The position numbers and the translations under genes were made by a program. Below are positions 36,215 through 45,601 of a DNA stretch of 45,601 bases, piece by piece. The notes under the pieces are model-generated. The model did no database searches. It saw nothing but the letters and a program-made list of their open reading frames with translations, and was not told the origin of the DNA. Position 1 is the first letter of the stretch, and every line of letters begins with the position of its first letter. The stretch lies in contig JAEUPJ010000031.1 in the NCBI GenBank assembly GCA_016790285.1, positions 1 through 45,601 on the forward strand, given 5' to 3'. Source of the stretch: Roseateles sp. GTDB lineage: Bacteria; Pseudomonadota; Gammaproteobacteria; Burkholderiales; Burkholderiaceae_C.

Positions 36215-37555
36215 ATGAGCCTGGTCTTCCCGCACACCTTCGTCCCGTGGTTCCGCGCGGTGGCACCGTACATCCACGCCTATCGCGGCAAGACCTTCGT
36301 CGTCGGCATGGCCGGCGAGCTGATCGCCGCGGGCAAGCTGAACAACTTCGTGCAGGACCTGGCCATCCTGCACGCGATGGGCATCAAGGTGGTGCTGGTG
36401 CACGGTTTCCGCCCGCAGCTGAACGAGCAACTGGCGACCAAGGGTCATGCTGCGCGCTTCAGCCATGGCATGCGCATCACCGATGCGGTGGCGCTCGATT
36501 GCGCGCAAGAGGCCGCCGGCCAGCTGCGCTTCGAGATCGAGGCCGCGTTCTCGCAGGGCCTGCCGAACACGCCGATGGCCAATGCCACGGTGCGCGTGAT
36601 CTCGGGCAATTTCCTGACCGCACGGCCGGTGGGCATCGTCGACGGTGTCGACTTCATCCACACCGGCCTGGTGCGCCGGGTCGACGGCGCCACCTTGCGC
36701 CGGGCCATCGACATCGGCTCGCTGGTGCTGCTCAGCCCGTTCGGCTTCTCGCCCACCGGCGAGGCCTTCAACCTGACGATGGAGGACGTGGCCACCGCCA
36801 CGGCGATCGCGCTGCAGGCCGACAAGCTGCTGTTCATGACCGAGATCCCCGGCATCGCCGAGGACCGCAACGATCCCGACAGCCCGATCGACACCGAGAT
36901 GGCGCTGGTCGACGCCAGGCGCCTGCTGGCCGCGCTGCCCGCGCCGACACAGCCCAGCGACCTGGCGTTCTACCTGCAGCACTGCGTACGCGCCTGCGAG
37001 GGCGGCGTCGAGCGCTCGCACATCCTGCCCTTTGCCGTCGACGGCGCGATATTGCAGGAAGTATTCACCCACGACGGCATCGGCACGATGGTGGTCGACG
37101 AGAAACTCGAAAGCCTGCGCGAGGCCGGCGCCGACGACGTCGGCGGCATCCTGCAGCTGATCGAGCCGTTCGAGCGCGACGGCACCCTGGTGCGCCGCGA
37201 GCGCACCGAAATCGAACGCGACATCGCCTGCTACACCGTCATCGAACACGACGGCGTGATATTCGGCTGCGCCGCGCTGTATCCCTACCCGGAGGCGCGC
37301 ACCGCCGAAATGGCGGCGTTGACGATATCGCCCGTGGTGCAGGGCCAGGGTGACGGCGAGCGCATCCTCAAGCGCATCGAGCAGCGCGCCCGCGCGGCCG
37401 GCCTGGACAGTATCTTCGTGCTCACCACGCGCACGATGCATTGGTTCATCAAGCGCGGCTTCGTGGTCGTCGACCCGGATTGGCTGCCCGAGGCCCGCAA
37501 GCGCAAGTACAACTGGGACCGGCGCTCGCAGGTGCTGGTCAAGAAACTGGGTTGA
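36215..37555 (+). CDS. argA: N-acetylglutamate synthase (amino-acid acetyltransferase)
   Basis: First step of arginine synthesis: acetyl-CoA plus glutamate gives N-acetylglutamate. The 446-residue protein has an amino-acid-kinase-like N-terminal domain (about 20-290, FVVGMAGELIAAGKLNNFVQ and VVLVHGFRPQLNEQL), which normally binds arginine as feedback inhibitor, and a C-terminal GNAT domain (about 300-440, ISPVVQGQGDGERILKRIE). The closing RKYNWDRRSQVLVKKL is typical of ArgA. The acetyl-CoA loop reads QGQGDGERI, matching the family. Confidence 0.96.
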   Translation: MSLVFPHTFVPWFRAVAPYIHAYRGKTFVVGMAGELIAAGKLNNFVQDLAILHAMGIKVVLVHGFRPQLNEQLATKGHAARFSHGMRITDAVALDCAQEAAGQLRFEIEAAFSQGLPNTPMANATVRVISGNFLTARPVGIVDGVDFIHTGLVRRVDGATLRRAIDIGSLVLLSPFGFSPTGEAFNLTMEDVATATAIALQADKLLFMTEIPGIAEDRNDPDSPIDTEMALVDARRLLAALPAPTQPSDLAFYLQHCVRACEGGVERSHILPFAVDGAILQEVFTHDGIGTMVVDEKLESLREAGADDVGGILQLIEPFERDGTLVRRERTEIERDIACYTVIEHDGVIFGCAALYPYPEARTAEMAALTISPVVQGQGDGERILKRIEQRARAAGLDSIFVLTTRTMHWFIKRGFVVVDPDWLPEARKRKYNWDRRSQVLVKKLG

Positions 37556-37606
37556 ACGACCCGGAATTCGTTCGAACCGCCCGCCGCGGCGACAAGGAGA
37601 AACCCG

Positions 37607-37879
37607 ATGGCCCGTACCGTGCAATGTGTGCTGCTGAAGAAGGAAGCCGAAGGGCTGGACTTTGCCCCCTATCCCGGCGAACTGGGCAAGCGCATCTACG
37701 CCAACGTCAGCAAGGAGGGCTGGGCGCAATGGCTCAGGCACCAGACCATGCTGGTCAATGAAAATCGCCTGAACCTGGCCGACCAGCGCGCGCGGCAATA
37801 CCTGGCGCGGCAGATGGAACGCTTCTTCTTCGGCGAGGGCGCCGACCAGCCGGCGGGTTACGTGCCGCCTGCGGCCTGA
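37607..37879 (+). CDS. yggX: Oxidative damage protection / Fe(2+)-trafficking protein YggX
   Basis: A 90-residue small protein of the YggX family, linked in enteric bacteria to protection of iron-sulfur clusters and iron handling. It opens [19 protein letters not shown] with the conserved single cysteine C7, followed by [19 protein letters not shown] and [15 protein letters not shown]. The length is normal. AAGGAG lies before ATG 37607. It follows argA by 51 bases and may share its transcript. Confidence 0.96.
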   Translation: MARTVQCVLLKKEAEGLDFAPYPGELGKRIYANVSKEGWAQWLRHQTMLVNENRLNLADQRARQYLARQMERFFFGEGADQPAGYVPPAA

Positions 37880-37936
37880 GCCGCTGGGGTTTTCGGCGGG
37901 TTTCAGGGTTTGTCGGCAGAATGGCCGGGGGTGGGT

Positions 37937-37945
37937 TGGTATTAC
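37937..37945 (+). promoter_or_regulatory. Extended -10 promoter element for the H-NS-family gene
   Basis: TG-G-TATTAC matches an extended -10 element (TGnTATAAT, four of six hexamer bases) 36 bases before the ATG at 37981. No -35 box at normal spacing is visible. A GGAG Shine-Dalgarno follows at 37970-37973. Confidence 0.4.
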
Positions 37946-37980
37946 ACTACCGACGCCGTCAATTACCCCGGAGCTTCGAT

Positions 37981-38295
37981 ATGTCCTCCCTGCAAGACCT
38001 GCTGGCCCAGCGCGCTGAAATCGAAAAGAAGATCGTCGAGGTGCAGCGCGAAGAGCGCGCCGCCGCCATCGCCAAAGTCCGCGCCCTGATGTCCGAGTTT
38101 GGCCTGACCGCCACCGACGTTTCCGGCAAGGCGCCAGCCGCGCGGTCCGGTGCCGCCGCCAAACCCGCCGGGAAGGTTGCCATCAAATACCGCAACGCCG
38201 CCACCGGCGAGACCTGGACCGGCCGCGGCCTGCAGCCGAAATGGTTGAAGGCCGCGCTGGCCGCAGGCGCCAAGATCGAGGAATTCACGGTCTGA
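37981..38295 (+). CDS. H-NS-family nucleoid protein
   Basis: A 104-residue small DNA-binding protein. The N-terminal coiled-coil oligomerisation part (about 1-45, LLAQRAEIEKKIVEVQREER) is joined by an Ala/Gly/Lys-rich linker to the H-NS DNA-binding domain KYRNAATGETWTGRGLQPKW. Such proteins silence AT-rich or foreign DNA and are numerous in Burkholderiales. ATG 37981 was chosen for its GGAG and family-like start; a GC-rich hairpin directly follows the stop. Confidence 0.93.
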   Translation: MSSLQDLLAQRAEIEKKIVEVQREERAAAIAKVRALMSEFGLTATDVSGKAPAARSGAAAKPAGKVAIKYRNAATGETWTGRGLQPKWLKAALAAGAKIEEFTV

Positions 38296-38296
38296 G

Positions 38297-38327
38297 CGGC
38301 CGTGCGCAGGGCGATCGTGCGCGGCCG
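38297..38327 (+). terminator. GC-rich hairpin after the H-NS gene
   Basis: CGGCC(GT)GCGCA pairs with TGCGCGGCCG around a 9-base loop, starting one base after the H-NS stop. No T-run follows, so it may be a terminator lacking a U-tract or an mRNA 3'-end stabiliser. The remaining ~260 bases to the next gene show no recognised feature. Confidence 0.35.
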
Positions 38328-38588
38328 AGAGCCTCACCGCCGCTGAGGACCGAAACCCGGGACACGGTGCCATCACCGGCGCGCGGTGCGCCGCCGACGG
38401 CCCGGCATCGGCGCTCGACTGCGACGTCCCGGCCCCAGCCGGGACGATCCGGCGCGTTGGGCCCTGCCTGCGGGGTGCCGCCCGGCGCGGGCGGTCGGTA
38501 GGATCCGCCCACCGGGCGATCCGGACCCACCCGATCCGCGCCCGCTCAACGTGCCGCCCGACGCCCACCCCCCACCTCGGCCCCCGCG

Positions 38589-41500
38589 ATGATCTGGCTG
38601 TGGCGATCGCTGGCGGTGGTGCTGGGCTATGTCGCGCTGGGCCGGCTCGGTCTCTCGCTGCCCGGCCCGTCGCCCTTCGTCGGCGCGTTCTGGCCGGCGG
38701 CCGGGCTCGCGCTGGCGGCGCTGGTGCGCTGGGGTCCGGGATGCACCCCGGCGCTGGTGCTGGGCTCCTGGCTGGTCGGCCTCTCGGCCGGCGCCGGCTC
38801 CGCACTGGCCTTGCTGATCGCGATCGGCAATGCCCTCGCCCCGCTGGCTGCGGCGCAATGGATGCTGCGCGCCGGCTTCAACCCGCGGCTGGAACAGCGC
38901 CGCGACCTGTGGCTGCTGCTGGGTGCCGGGGCCTGCGGCGCCACGGTGCTCAGTGCGGCCAACGGCGCCGCCTGGATGGCCATCTTCGGGCGCATCGGCG
39001 CCGTCGACCTGCCGGCCCAGGCCTTGCGCTGGTGGCTGGGCGACAGCCTGGGCCTGGTCGTCGCCGGCGTTCCGCTGCTGACGATCGGCCGGCACGGGCT
39101 GGACCGCTTCTTCGGCGCCGACAGCCGGCTGCGCAACCTGCTGCTGCTGGCGGGCAGCGCCGCCGCGGTGACCGCGGCGTTCGCACTGCCGCCGGGCGAC
39201 GCGATGCCCGCGCTGGCGCTGCTGCTGCTGCCCTACCTGCTGCTGGGTTCGATGGCGATGCGCTCGGGGCTCGGCCCGGCGTCGGCAGCGGTGCTGCTGC
39301 TCGGCGTCGCGATGCTGGCGGGCACCGCGGCGGGCTGGGGCCCGTATGCCGCGCTGCCCAGGCCGGGCTCGCTGCAGTTGCTGTGGGTCCACGTCGCCAC
39401 GCTGGCGGGCATGGTGCTGGTCACCCATGTCCAGGTCGGCGAGACGGCCCGCCTCAACGAACGCTGGGAACTCGCGCTGGCCGGCGCCGACCTGGGCGTG
39501 GCCGACTGGAACCTGCGCACCGGCGATGGCTTCGCCTCGGCGCGCTGGCGGGCGCTGATGGCCGACGACGACACCGGCTTCGGCTTCGAGCGCTGGCTGC
39601 GCCGGGTGCACGGCGACGACCGCGAGGCGCTGCAGGCCGCGCTGGAGACCGTCGACAGCGCCCCTGGCGCGAGCCTGCGGCGCGAGATCCGGGTGCGGGT
39701 GGGCGACGGCTGGCACTGGTTCGACCTGCACATGGTGGTGGCCGAGCGCGACGACGAGGGCGCGCCGGCCAGGCTGGTCGCGTCGCTGGCCGATGTCGGT
39801 CCGCGCCGCAGCGCCGAGGAGCGGCAGCAGCTGTCGAGCAACGTCTTCATGCACCTGCACGAGGGCCTGGTCGTCACCGATGCCGAGCTGCAGGTGATCG
39901 ACGCCAACCCCACCTACTGCCGCATCGTCGGCATCCCGCGCGATGAGCTGATCGGCAGCGTGCCGACGCTGCTGCGCCCGGCTGCCTTCGACGGCCTGAA
40001 CCGCCCGCAGCAGGCCAGCCTGTGGGCAGCGCTGCGTGACAGCGGCCACTGGGTCGGCGAGGTGGTCGAGCGCCGGCGCAACGGCGAGGCCTGCGCGCTG
40101 CACGTCACGGTCTCGACCGTCAACGGGCCCGAGGGCGAGCTGCGCTACCACGTGCTGGTGGTCAGCGACGTGACCGAGCAGCGCCTGCAGCGCGAACGGC
40201 TCGAACGCCAGGCCCATTTCGACGAACTGACCCGCCTGCCCAACCGTGCCCGGCTCGGCCAGCTGCTGGCCGAGGCGATGGCCGCCACCGACCGCGACGG
40301 CTACCTGCTGGCGGTCTGCTACCTCGATCTCGACCATTTCAAGGCCATCAACGAGCGCCACGGCCACGCCGCCGGCGACCGGGTACTGGCCGAACTGGCC
40401 AACCGGCTGCGCAGCGCACTGCGGGTGCGCGGCACCGTGTGGTCCGACACCGCGGCGCGGCTGGGCGGCGACGAGTTCGTGCTGCTGCTGCGCGCCGGCA
40501 CGGTGGACGAGGCGCGCGCCGCGGTCGAGCGGGTGCTTCGCGTGGTGGCCCAGCCGATCGTGGTCCGCTTGGGGCATGAGCCCGAGCTGATCACCGCCAG
40601 CGTCGGCGCCACCGTCTACCCGCTGGACCCCAGCGACGCCGACACGCTGCTGCGCCACGCCGACCACGCGATGTACGGCGTCAAGCAATCGGGCCGCAAC
40701 GGCTTCCTGTTCTTCGACCCCGAGCACAGCCGCCGCAACGAGGAACGGGTGCTGGCGATCGGCCGGGTGCAGGATGCGCTGGACCGCGGCGAACTGGTGC
40801 TGTACTACCAGCCCAAGGTCGACCTCAGGCGCGGCGTGGTGCTCGGCGTCGAGGCGCTGCTGCGCTGGCAGCATCCGGACCATGGCGTGGTGCCGCCGGT
40901 GCAGTTCCTGCCGCTGATCGAGCACACCGGCCTGTCGGCACGGGTCGGCGACCATGCGCTGGCGCAGGCGCTCGACCAGCTCGAGGTCTGGCAGCTGCAG
41001 GGCCTGGACCTGTCGGTCAGCGTCAACATCACCGGGCGCCATCTACAGGAACCCGATTTCTCGCAGCGCCTGGGCGAACTGCTGGCGCGCCACGCGCTCG
41101 CGCTGGGCTCCCGGCTGGAGCTGGAGGTGCTGGAGACCGCCGCGCTGGCCGACATCGACTTCAGCTCGGACGTGCTCGAGCGCTGCGCCCGCTTCGGCGT
41201 GCGCTGGGCACTGGACGACTTCGGCACCGGCTATTCCACCCTCACCTACCTGAAGCGCCTGCCGGTGCAGGTGCTGAAGATCGACCGCAGCTTCGTGCAC
41301 AACATGCTGGCCGACGCGCAGGACCGGGCGATCGTCGAGGGCGTGATCAGCCTGTCGCGCACCTTCGACTGCAGCGTCGTCGCCGAAGGCGTCGAGACCG
41401 CCGCGCAGGCCCGCATGCTGCTGGACATGGGCTGCGAGATCGGGCAGGGCCTGGGTATTGCAGCGCCGATGCCCGCCGCCGAAGTGGCGCCCTGGGTGCG

Positions 41501-41639
41501 CGAGTGGAAGGGCCTGTTCGCGCTGACGGCCGCACCGGCCGCACCGGCCGCACCGGCCGCGCCGGCTGCGGCCCCGATCGGCATCGACGCCGGCGCAACG
41601 GCCGGGCCGGCGCCGGCGCCGGCGGTCGGCGGCGACTGA
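38589..41639 (+). CDS. Membrane sensor with PAS-like, GGDEF and EAL domains
   Basis: A 1016-residue cyclic-di-GMP enzyme. About eight hydrophobic segments (1-285) form a MASE1-like membrane sensor. Two PAS-like regions follow (about 295-400 and 415-535), then a GGDEF domain (signature 626-630, LGGDEF) and an EAL domain (E755 in GVEALLRW, with DDFGTGYS, LKIDRSFV and EGVET present). Both catalytic signatures look intact, so it could make or break c-di-GMP. The inhibitory RxxD site before GGDEF is absent (VWSD). The tail is an Ala/Pro repeat. Start: ATG 38589 begins the first helix directly. Its stop lies 41 bases before dnaG. Confidence 0.92.
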   Translation: MIWLWRSLAVVLGYVALGRLGLSLPGPSPFVGAFWPAAGLALAALVRWGPGCTPALVLGSWLVGLSAGAGSALALLIAIGNALAPLAAAQWMLRAGFNPRLEQRRDLWLLLGAGACGATVLSAANGAAWMAIFGRIGAVDLPAQALRWWLGDSLGLVVAGVPLLTIGRHGLDRFFGADSRLRNLLLLAGSAAAVTAAFALPPGDAMPALALLLLPYLLLGSMAMRSGLGPASAAVLLLGVAMLAGTAAGWGPYAALPRPGSLQLLWVHVATLAGMVLVTHVQVGETARLNERWELALAGADLGVADWNLRTGDGFASARWRALMADDDTGFGFERWLRRVHGDDREALQAALETVDSAPGASLRREIRVRVGDGWHWFDLHMVVAERDDEGAPARLVASLADVGPRRSAEERQQLSSNVFMHLHEGLVVTDAELQVIDANPTYCRIVGIPRDELIGSVPTLLRPAAFDGLNRPQQASLWAALRDSGHWVGEVVERRRNGEACALHVTVSTVNGPEGELRYHVLVVSDVTEQRLQRERLERQAHFDELTRLPNRARLGQLLAEAMAATDRDGYLLAVCYLDLDHFKAINERHGHAAGDRVLAELANRLRSALRVRGTVWSDTAARLGGDEFVLLLRAGTVDEARAAVERVLRVVAQPIVVRLGHEPELITASVGATVYPLDPSDADTLLRHADHAMYGVKQSGRNGFLFFDPEHSRRNEERVLAIGRVQDALDRGELVLYYQPKVDLRRGVVLGVEALLRWQHPDHGVVPPVQFLPLIEHTGLSARVGDHALAQALDQLEVWQLQGLDLSVSVNITGRHLQEPDFSQRLGELLARHALALGSRLELEVLETAALADIDFSSDVLERCARFGVRWALDDFGTGYSTLTYLKRLPVQVLKIDRSFVHNMLADAQDRAIVEGVISLSRTFDCSVVAEGVETAAQARMLLDMGCEIGQGLGIAAPMPAAEVAPWVREWKGLFALTAAPAAPAAPAAPAAAPIGIDAGATAGPAPAPAVGGD
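41528..41566 (+). repeat. Short tandem repeat coding an Ala-Pro tail
   Basis: A 9-base unit GGCCGCACC occurs three times in perfect tandem, then once with one change (GGCCGCGCC). It encodes the APA repeats near the C-terminus of the GGDEF-EAL protein and may vary by slippage. Confidence 0.75.
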
Positions 41640-41680
41640 CCCGACCGGCCCGTCGCGGGCCGCTTCGCTAGACTGCGGCC

Positions 41681-43510
41681 GTGCTGCCCACCGGCTTCAT
41701 CCACGACCTGCTGTCCCGCGTCGACATCGTCGAGGTGGTCGGCCGCCATGTCGAGCTGAAGAAGGCCGGCATCAACCACAAGGGCCTGTGCCCTTTCCAC
41801 GGCGAGAAATCGCCCAGCTTCATCGTCAGCCCGTCGCGCCAGACCTACCACTGCTTCGGCTGCGGCGCGCACGGCGACGCGATCCGCTTCCTGACCGAGC
41901 ACCATGGCATGGGCTTCATGGACGCGGTGCGCGATCTCGCCCAGCAGGTCGGCATGACCGTGCCCGAGAACAGCGCCAGCGCCGAGGATCAGGCCCGCGC
42001 CGAGGCCGAGCGCCAGCAGCGCGCCACGCTCAGCGAGGTGCTGGCCAAGGCCGGCGACTTCTACCGCGGCGCGCTGAAGGCCAGCCCGCGCGCGGTGGCC
42101 TACCTGAAGCAGCGCGGCCTGACCGGCCAGGTCGCGGCACGCTTCGGCCTGGGCTACGCGCCCGAAGGCTGGCGCACGCTGGCCGGCGTGTTTCCGCGCT
42201 ACGACGACCCGCTGCTGGCCGAATCGGGGCTGGTGATCGTCAGCGGCGACGAAGCCGACGAGCAGAAGCGCTACGACCGCTTCCGCGACCGCATCATGTT
42301 CCCGATCCGCTCGGTGCGCGGCGAGGTCATCGGCTTCGGCGGCCGGGTGCTCGATGCCGGCGAGCCGAAGTACCTGAATTCGCCCGAGACGCCGGTGTTC
42401 CACAAGGGCCAGGAACTCTACGGCCTGCTCGAGGCCCGCCAGGGCCTGCGCGCCAAGGGCTATGCGCTGGTCGTCGAGGGCTACATGGACGTGGTGGCGC
42501 TGGCCCAGTGGGGCTACCCCAACGCGGTGGCCACGCTGGGCACGGCCTGCACCGCCGAGCACGTGGCCAAGCTGTTCCGCTTCACCGAGTCGGTCGTCTT
42601 CAGCTTCGACGGCGACGCCGCCGGCCGCCGCGCCGCCGGCCGGGCGCTCGAGGCCTCGCTGCCCCATGCCACCGACACCCGCAGCATCCGCTTTCTGTTC
42701 CTGCCGGCCGAGCACGACCCCGATTCGTTCATCCGCGAACTCGGGCCCGAGGCCTTCGAGCGCGAGGTGGCGCGGGCGGTGCCGCTGTCGGCCCAGCTGA
42801 TCGGCCACGCCGCCGCCGACTGCGATCTGGCCACCGCGGAGGGGCGCGCGCGCATGCTGTCGCAGGCGCGGCCGCTGGTGGCGCTGCTGCCCGACGGCCT
42901 GCTGCGCGAGCAGCTGGTGGCCGACCTGGCGCAGCGCGGCGGCCTGGCGGTCGAGGCGCTGCGGGCGCACTGGGGTCGCAGCGACGGCCGTCGGGCGGCC
43001 GCCGCCGAACCGCCCGAGCCCACGAGGGAGGAGCGCGCCCGCTGGGCCCGGCCCGGGCGGGCCACACCCACCGCCGCCAATCCGCTCGACCGCGCCGCCT
43101 GGCTGCTGACCCGCCATGCCGAGCTGTGGCTGGGGCTGTCGCACGACACCCAGTTGCTGCTGTGCGAGCAGCCGGCGCCGCACGGACCGTACTTCTGCGC
43201 CCTCGAGCGCCTGCTGCACGACCATGGCCCGCTGGCGATGACCGCGCTGCTGCAGGACCTGGCCGGCGACGCCGAGGCAGCGATTCTGCGGCCGTTGCTG
43301 GAGCGGGTGCAGCGCTTCCACGAGATCGACAGCGATCCGCCGCCCTCGATGATCGAGGCCGTGCTGTGCCGGCTCGAGCTCGACGGCGTCAACGAGGCGC
43401 TGAGGAACCTGACGGCCACCGGTGACCTGTCCGACGCCGTGGCTTCGCGGCTGCGGGCGCTGTACGCGCGACAGGCCGAACTGAAGCGCTCGGTGGCGCC
43501 CGCCCGCTGA
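41681..43510 (+). CDS. dnaG: DNA primase
   Basis: A 609-residue primase that makes RNA primers at the replication fork. The zinc-binding domain has C37, H40, C58 and C61 (CPFH ... CFGC). The catalytic core follows with ARFGLGYAPEGW, and the TOPRIM domain has VVEGYMDVVALAQWGY and FSFDGDAAGRRAAGRALE. The C-terminal helical region (about 470-605) should contact the DnaB helicase. GTG 41681 gives the standard N-terminus and has no clear Shine-Dalgarno. A TAGACT hexamer ends 7 bases before it, but no -35 is visible. The gene lies directly upstream of rpoD, as in the classic macromolecular-synthesis arrangement. Confidence 0.97.
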   Translation: MLPTGFIHDLLSRVDIVEVVGRHVELKKAGINHKGLCPFHGEKSPSFIVSPSRQTYHCFGCGAHGDAIRFLTEHHGMGFMDAVRDLAQQVGMTVPENSASAEDQARAEAERQQRATLSEVLAKAGDFYRGALKASPRAVAYLKQRGLTGQVAARFGLGYAPEGWRTLAGVFPRYDDPLLAESGLVIVSGDEADEQKRYDRFRDRIMFPIRSVRGEVIGFGGRVLDAGEPKYLNSPETPVFHKGQELYGLLEARQGLRAKGYALVVEGYMDVVALAQWGYPNAVATLGTACTAEHVAKLFRFTESVVFSFDGDAAGRRAAGRALEASLPHATDTRSIRFLFLPAEHDPDSFIRELGPEAFEREVARAVPLSAQLIGHAAADCDLATAEGRARMLSQARPLVALLPDGLLREQLVADLAQRGGLAVEALRAHWGRSDGRRAAAAEPPEPTREERARWARPGRATPTAANPLDRAAWLLTRHAELWLGLSHDTQLLLCEQPAPHGPYFCALERLLHDHGPLAMTALLQDLAGDAEAAILRPLLERVQRFHEIDSDPPPSMIEAVLCRLELDGVNEALRNLTATGDLSDAVASRLRALYARQAELKRSVAPAR

Positions 43511-43549
43511 GCGCGGGGCCGCCGTCATGGGCTTGTTCCGGCCCGCGCT

Positions 43550-43578
43550 TTGACGGCGATGGCGTTTGCGACGATAAT
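43550..43578 (+). promoter_or_regulatory. Sigma-70-type promoter for rpoD
   Basis: TTGACG (43550-43555) and GATAAT (43573-43578) are separated by exactly 17 bases, each with five of six consensus bases. This is the best consensus-type promoter I found in the window. The predicted transcript start is near 43585. Confidence 0.75.
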
Positions 43579-43759
43579 GCGCGATTGGTTGAATCGGCAA
43601 GAGTGACAGCAGCACCTCCGGTCCTGGCCGCCCCTGAAACGGGCCCGCAGAAGCGATAAGGCCAACCTCCCCCGCAAGGGCTGCGCAAATGAACGTCCAC
43701 GCGAGCTTGCCCGACCGAGCATCGTTCACCCGACTTCCCGTCTGACCGGGCGCCGGGCC

Positions 43760-43800
43760 ACGGCGCCTGCGCGGCTGCGCAGGGCGTGGCCCTGCGCCGT
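43760..43800 (+). ncRNA. Predicted branched RNA structure in the rpoD leader
   Basis: ACGGCGC (43760-43766) pairs perfectly with GCGCCGT (43794-43800). Inside lie CTGCGC-GGCT-GCGCAG (43767-43782) and the partly overlapping AGGGC-GTG-GCCCT (43781-43793). This makes a closed multi-branch fold about 70 bases before the rpoD start. No known RNA family is recognised. Confidence 0.45.
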
Positions 43801-43870
43801 CGGTGTCGTGCGGCGAGGCCATGGCTGTCGGCTCGGCATCTCTCCCCGATCTCCCCGCGCAAGGACCCGC

Positions 43871-45601
<1,731 letters not shown>

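Larger units (their letters stand above)
43511..43870 (+). other. 360-base dnaG-rpoD intergenic region: promoter and long structured leader
   Basis: No coding frame here looks real; ATGs at 43689 and 43821 are out of frame with rpoD. The region holds a good sigma-70 promoter at 43550-43578, which predicts a leader of about 285 bases, and a strong folded element at 43760-43800. Other weaker stems occur around 43620-43690. Confidence 0.6.

Noticed and set aside
43525-43722. Small frames inside the dnaG-rpoD gap as a hidden gene
   Set aside because: They overlap the promoter and structured leader and have no ribosome-binding site or plausible protein sequence.

Overview
The window is a GC-rich, densely coding chromosomal segment. 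It most likely comes from a betaproteobacterium of the order Burkholderiales, of the Rubrivivax/Leptothrix type. That is an inference from the gcvTHP-sdaA order with a glycine riboswitch, the short H-NS-family protein, the small YggX protein, the dnaG-rpoD pair and the stand-alone ArgA. I see no rRNA, tRNA, CRISPR array, insertion sequence or phage gene. Both ends cut genes: ccmF lacks its start on the left and rpoD lacks its C-terminal half on the right.

Layout. 1-3.6 kb: end of a System I cytochrome c maturation operon (ccmF-ccmG-ccmH-ccmI, all overlapping). 3.6-4.9 kb: a convergent membrane-anchored flavoprotein with a ferredoxin-like module. 5.2-5.6 kb: a small regulator that seems to fuse a ribbon-helix-helix-like N-terminus to a LuxR-type helix-turn-helix. 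5.9-12.3 kb: a block with a low-oxygen look (alcohol dehydrogenase, universal stress protein, HtrA-like protease, ADP-forming acyl-CoA synthetase fused to a GNAT acetyltransferase, flavodoxin-fold quinone reductase). Three promoters in this block carry an FNR/ANR-type dyad at exactly the same distance from a TAnnnT -10 box, and two of them predict leaderless mRNAs. 12.4-16.8 kb: an LpxL-like acyltransferase, an LpxO-like lipid A hydroxylase and a SARP/STAND regulator in one coupled operon. 16.8-21.4 kb: a secreted beta-propeller amidohydrolase and an MFS exporter.

21.4-27.6 kb: a tandem glycine riboswitch controls gcvT-gcvH-gcvP, followed by sdaA. Together these cleave glycine, feed one-carbon units to folate and deaminate the serine that can be formed. 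27.7-32.1 kb: an RND efflux pump and its adaptor, without an outer-membrane channel. 32.3-38.3 kb: housekeeping genes (chorismate synthase, a CBS-domain protein, O-acetylhomoserine sulfhydrylase, an alpha/beta hydrolase, N-acetylglutamate synthase, YggX, H-NS). 38.6-41.6 kb: a membrane GGDEF-EAL protein. 41.7-45.6 kb: DNA primase and the primary sigma factor, the latter behind a clear sigma-70 promoter and a long structured leader.

The main points for follow-up are the FNR-type promoter set, the unusual regulator beside it, the ferredoxin module missing one cysteine in each motif, the rpoD leader RNA, and a change in codon habit inside gcvP that may mark recombination or an assembly join.
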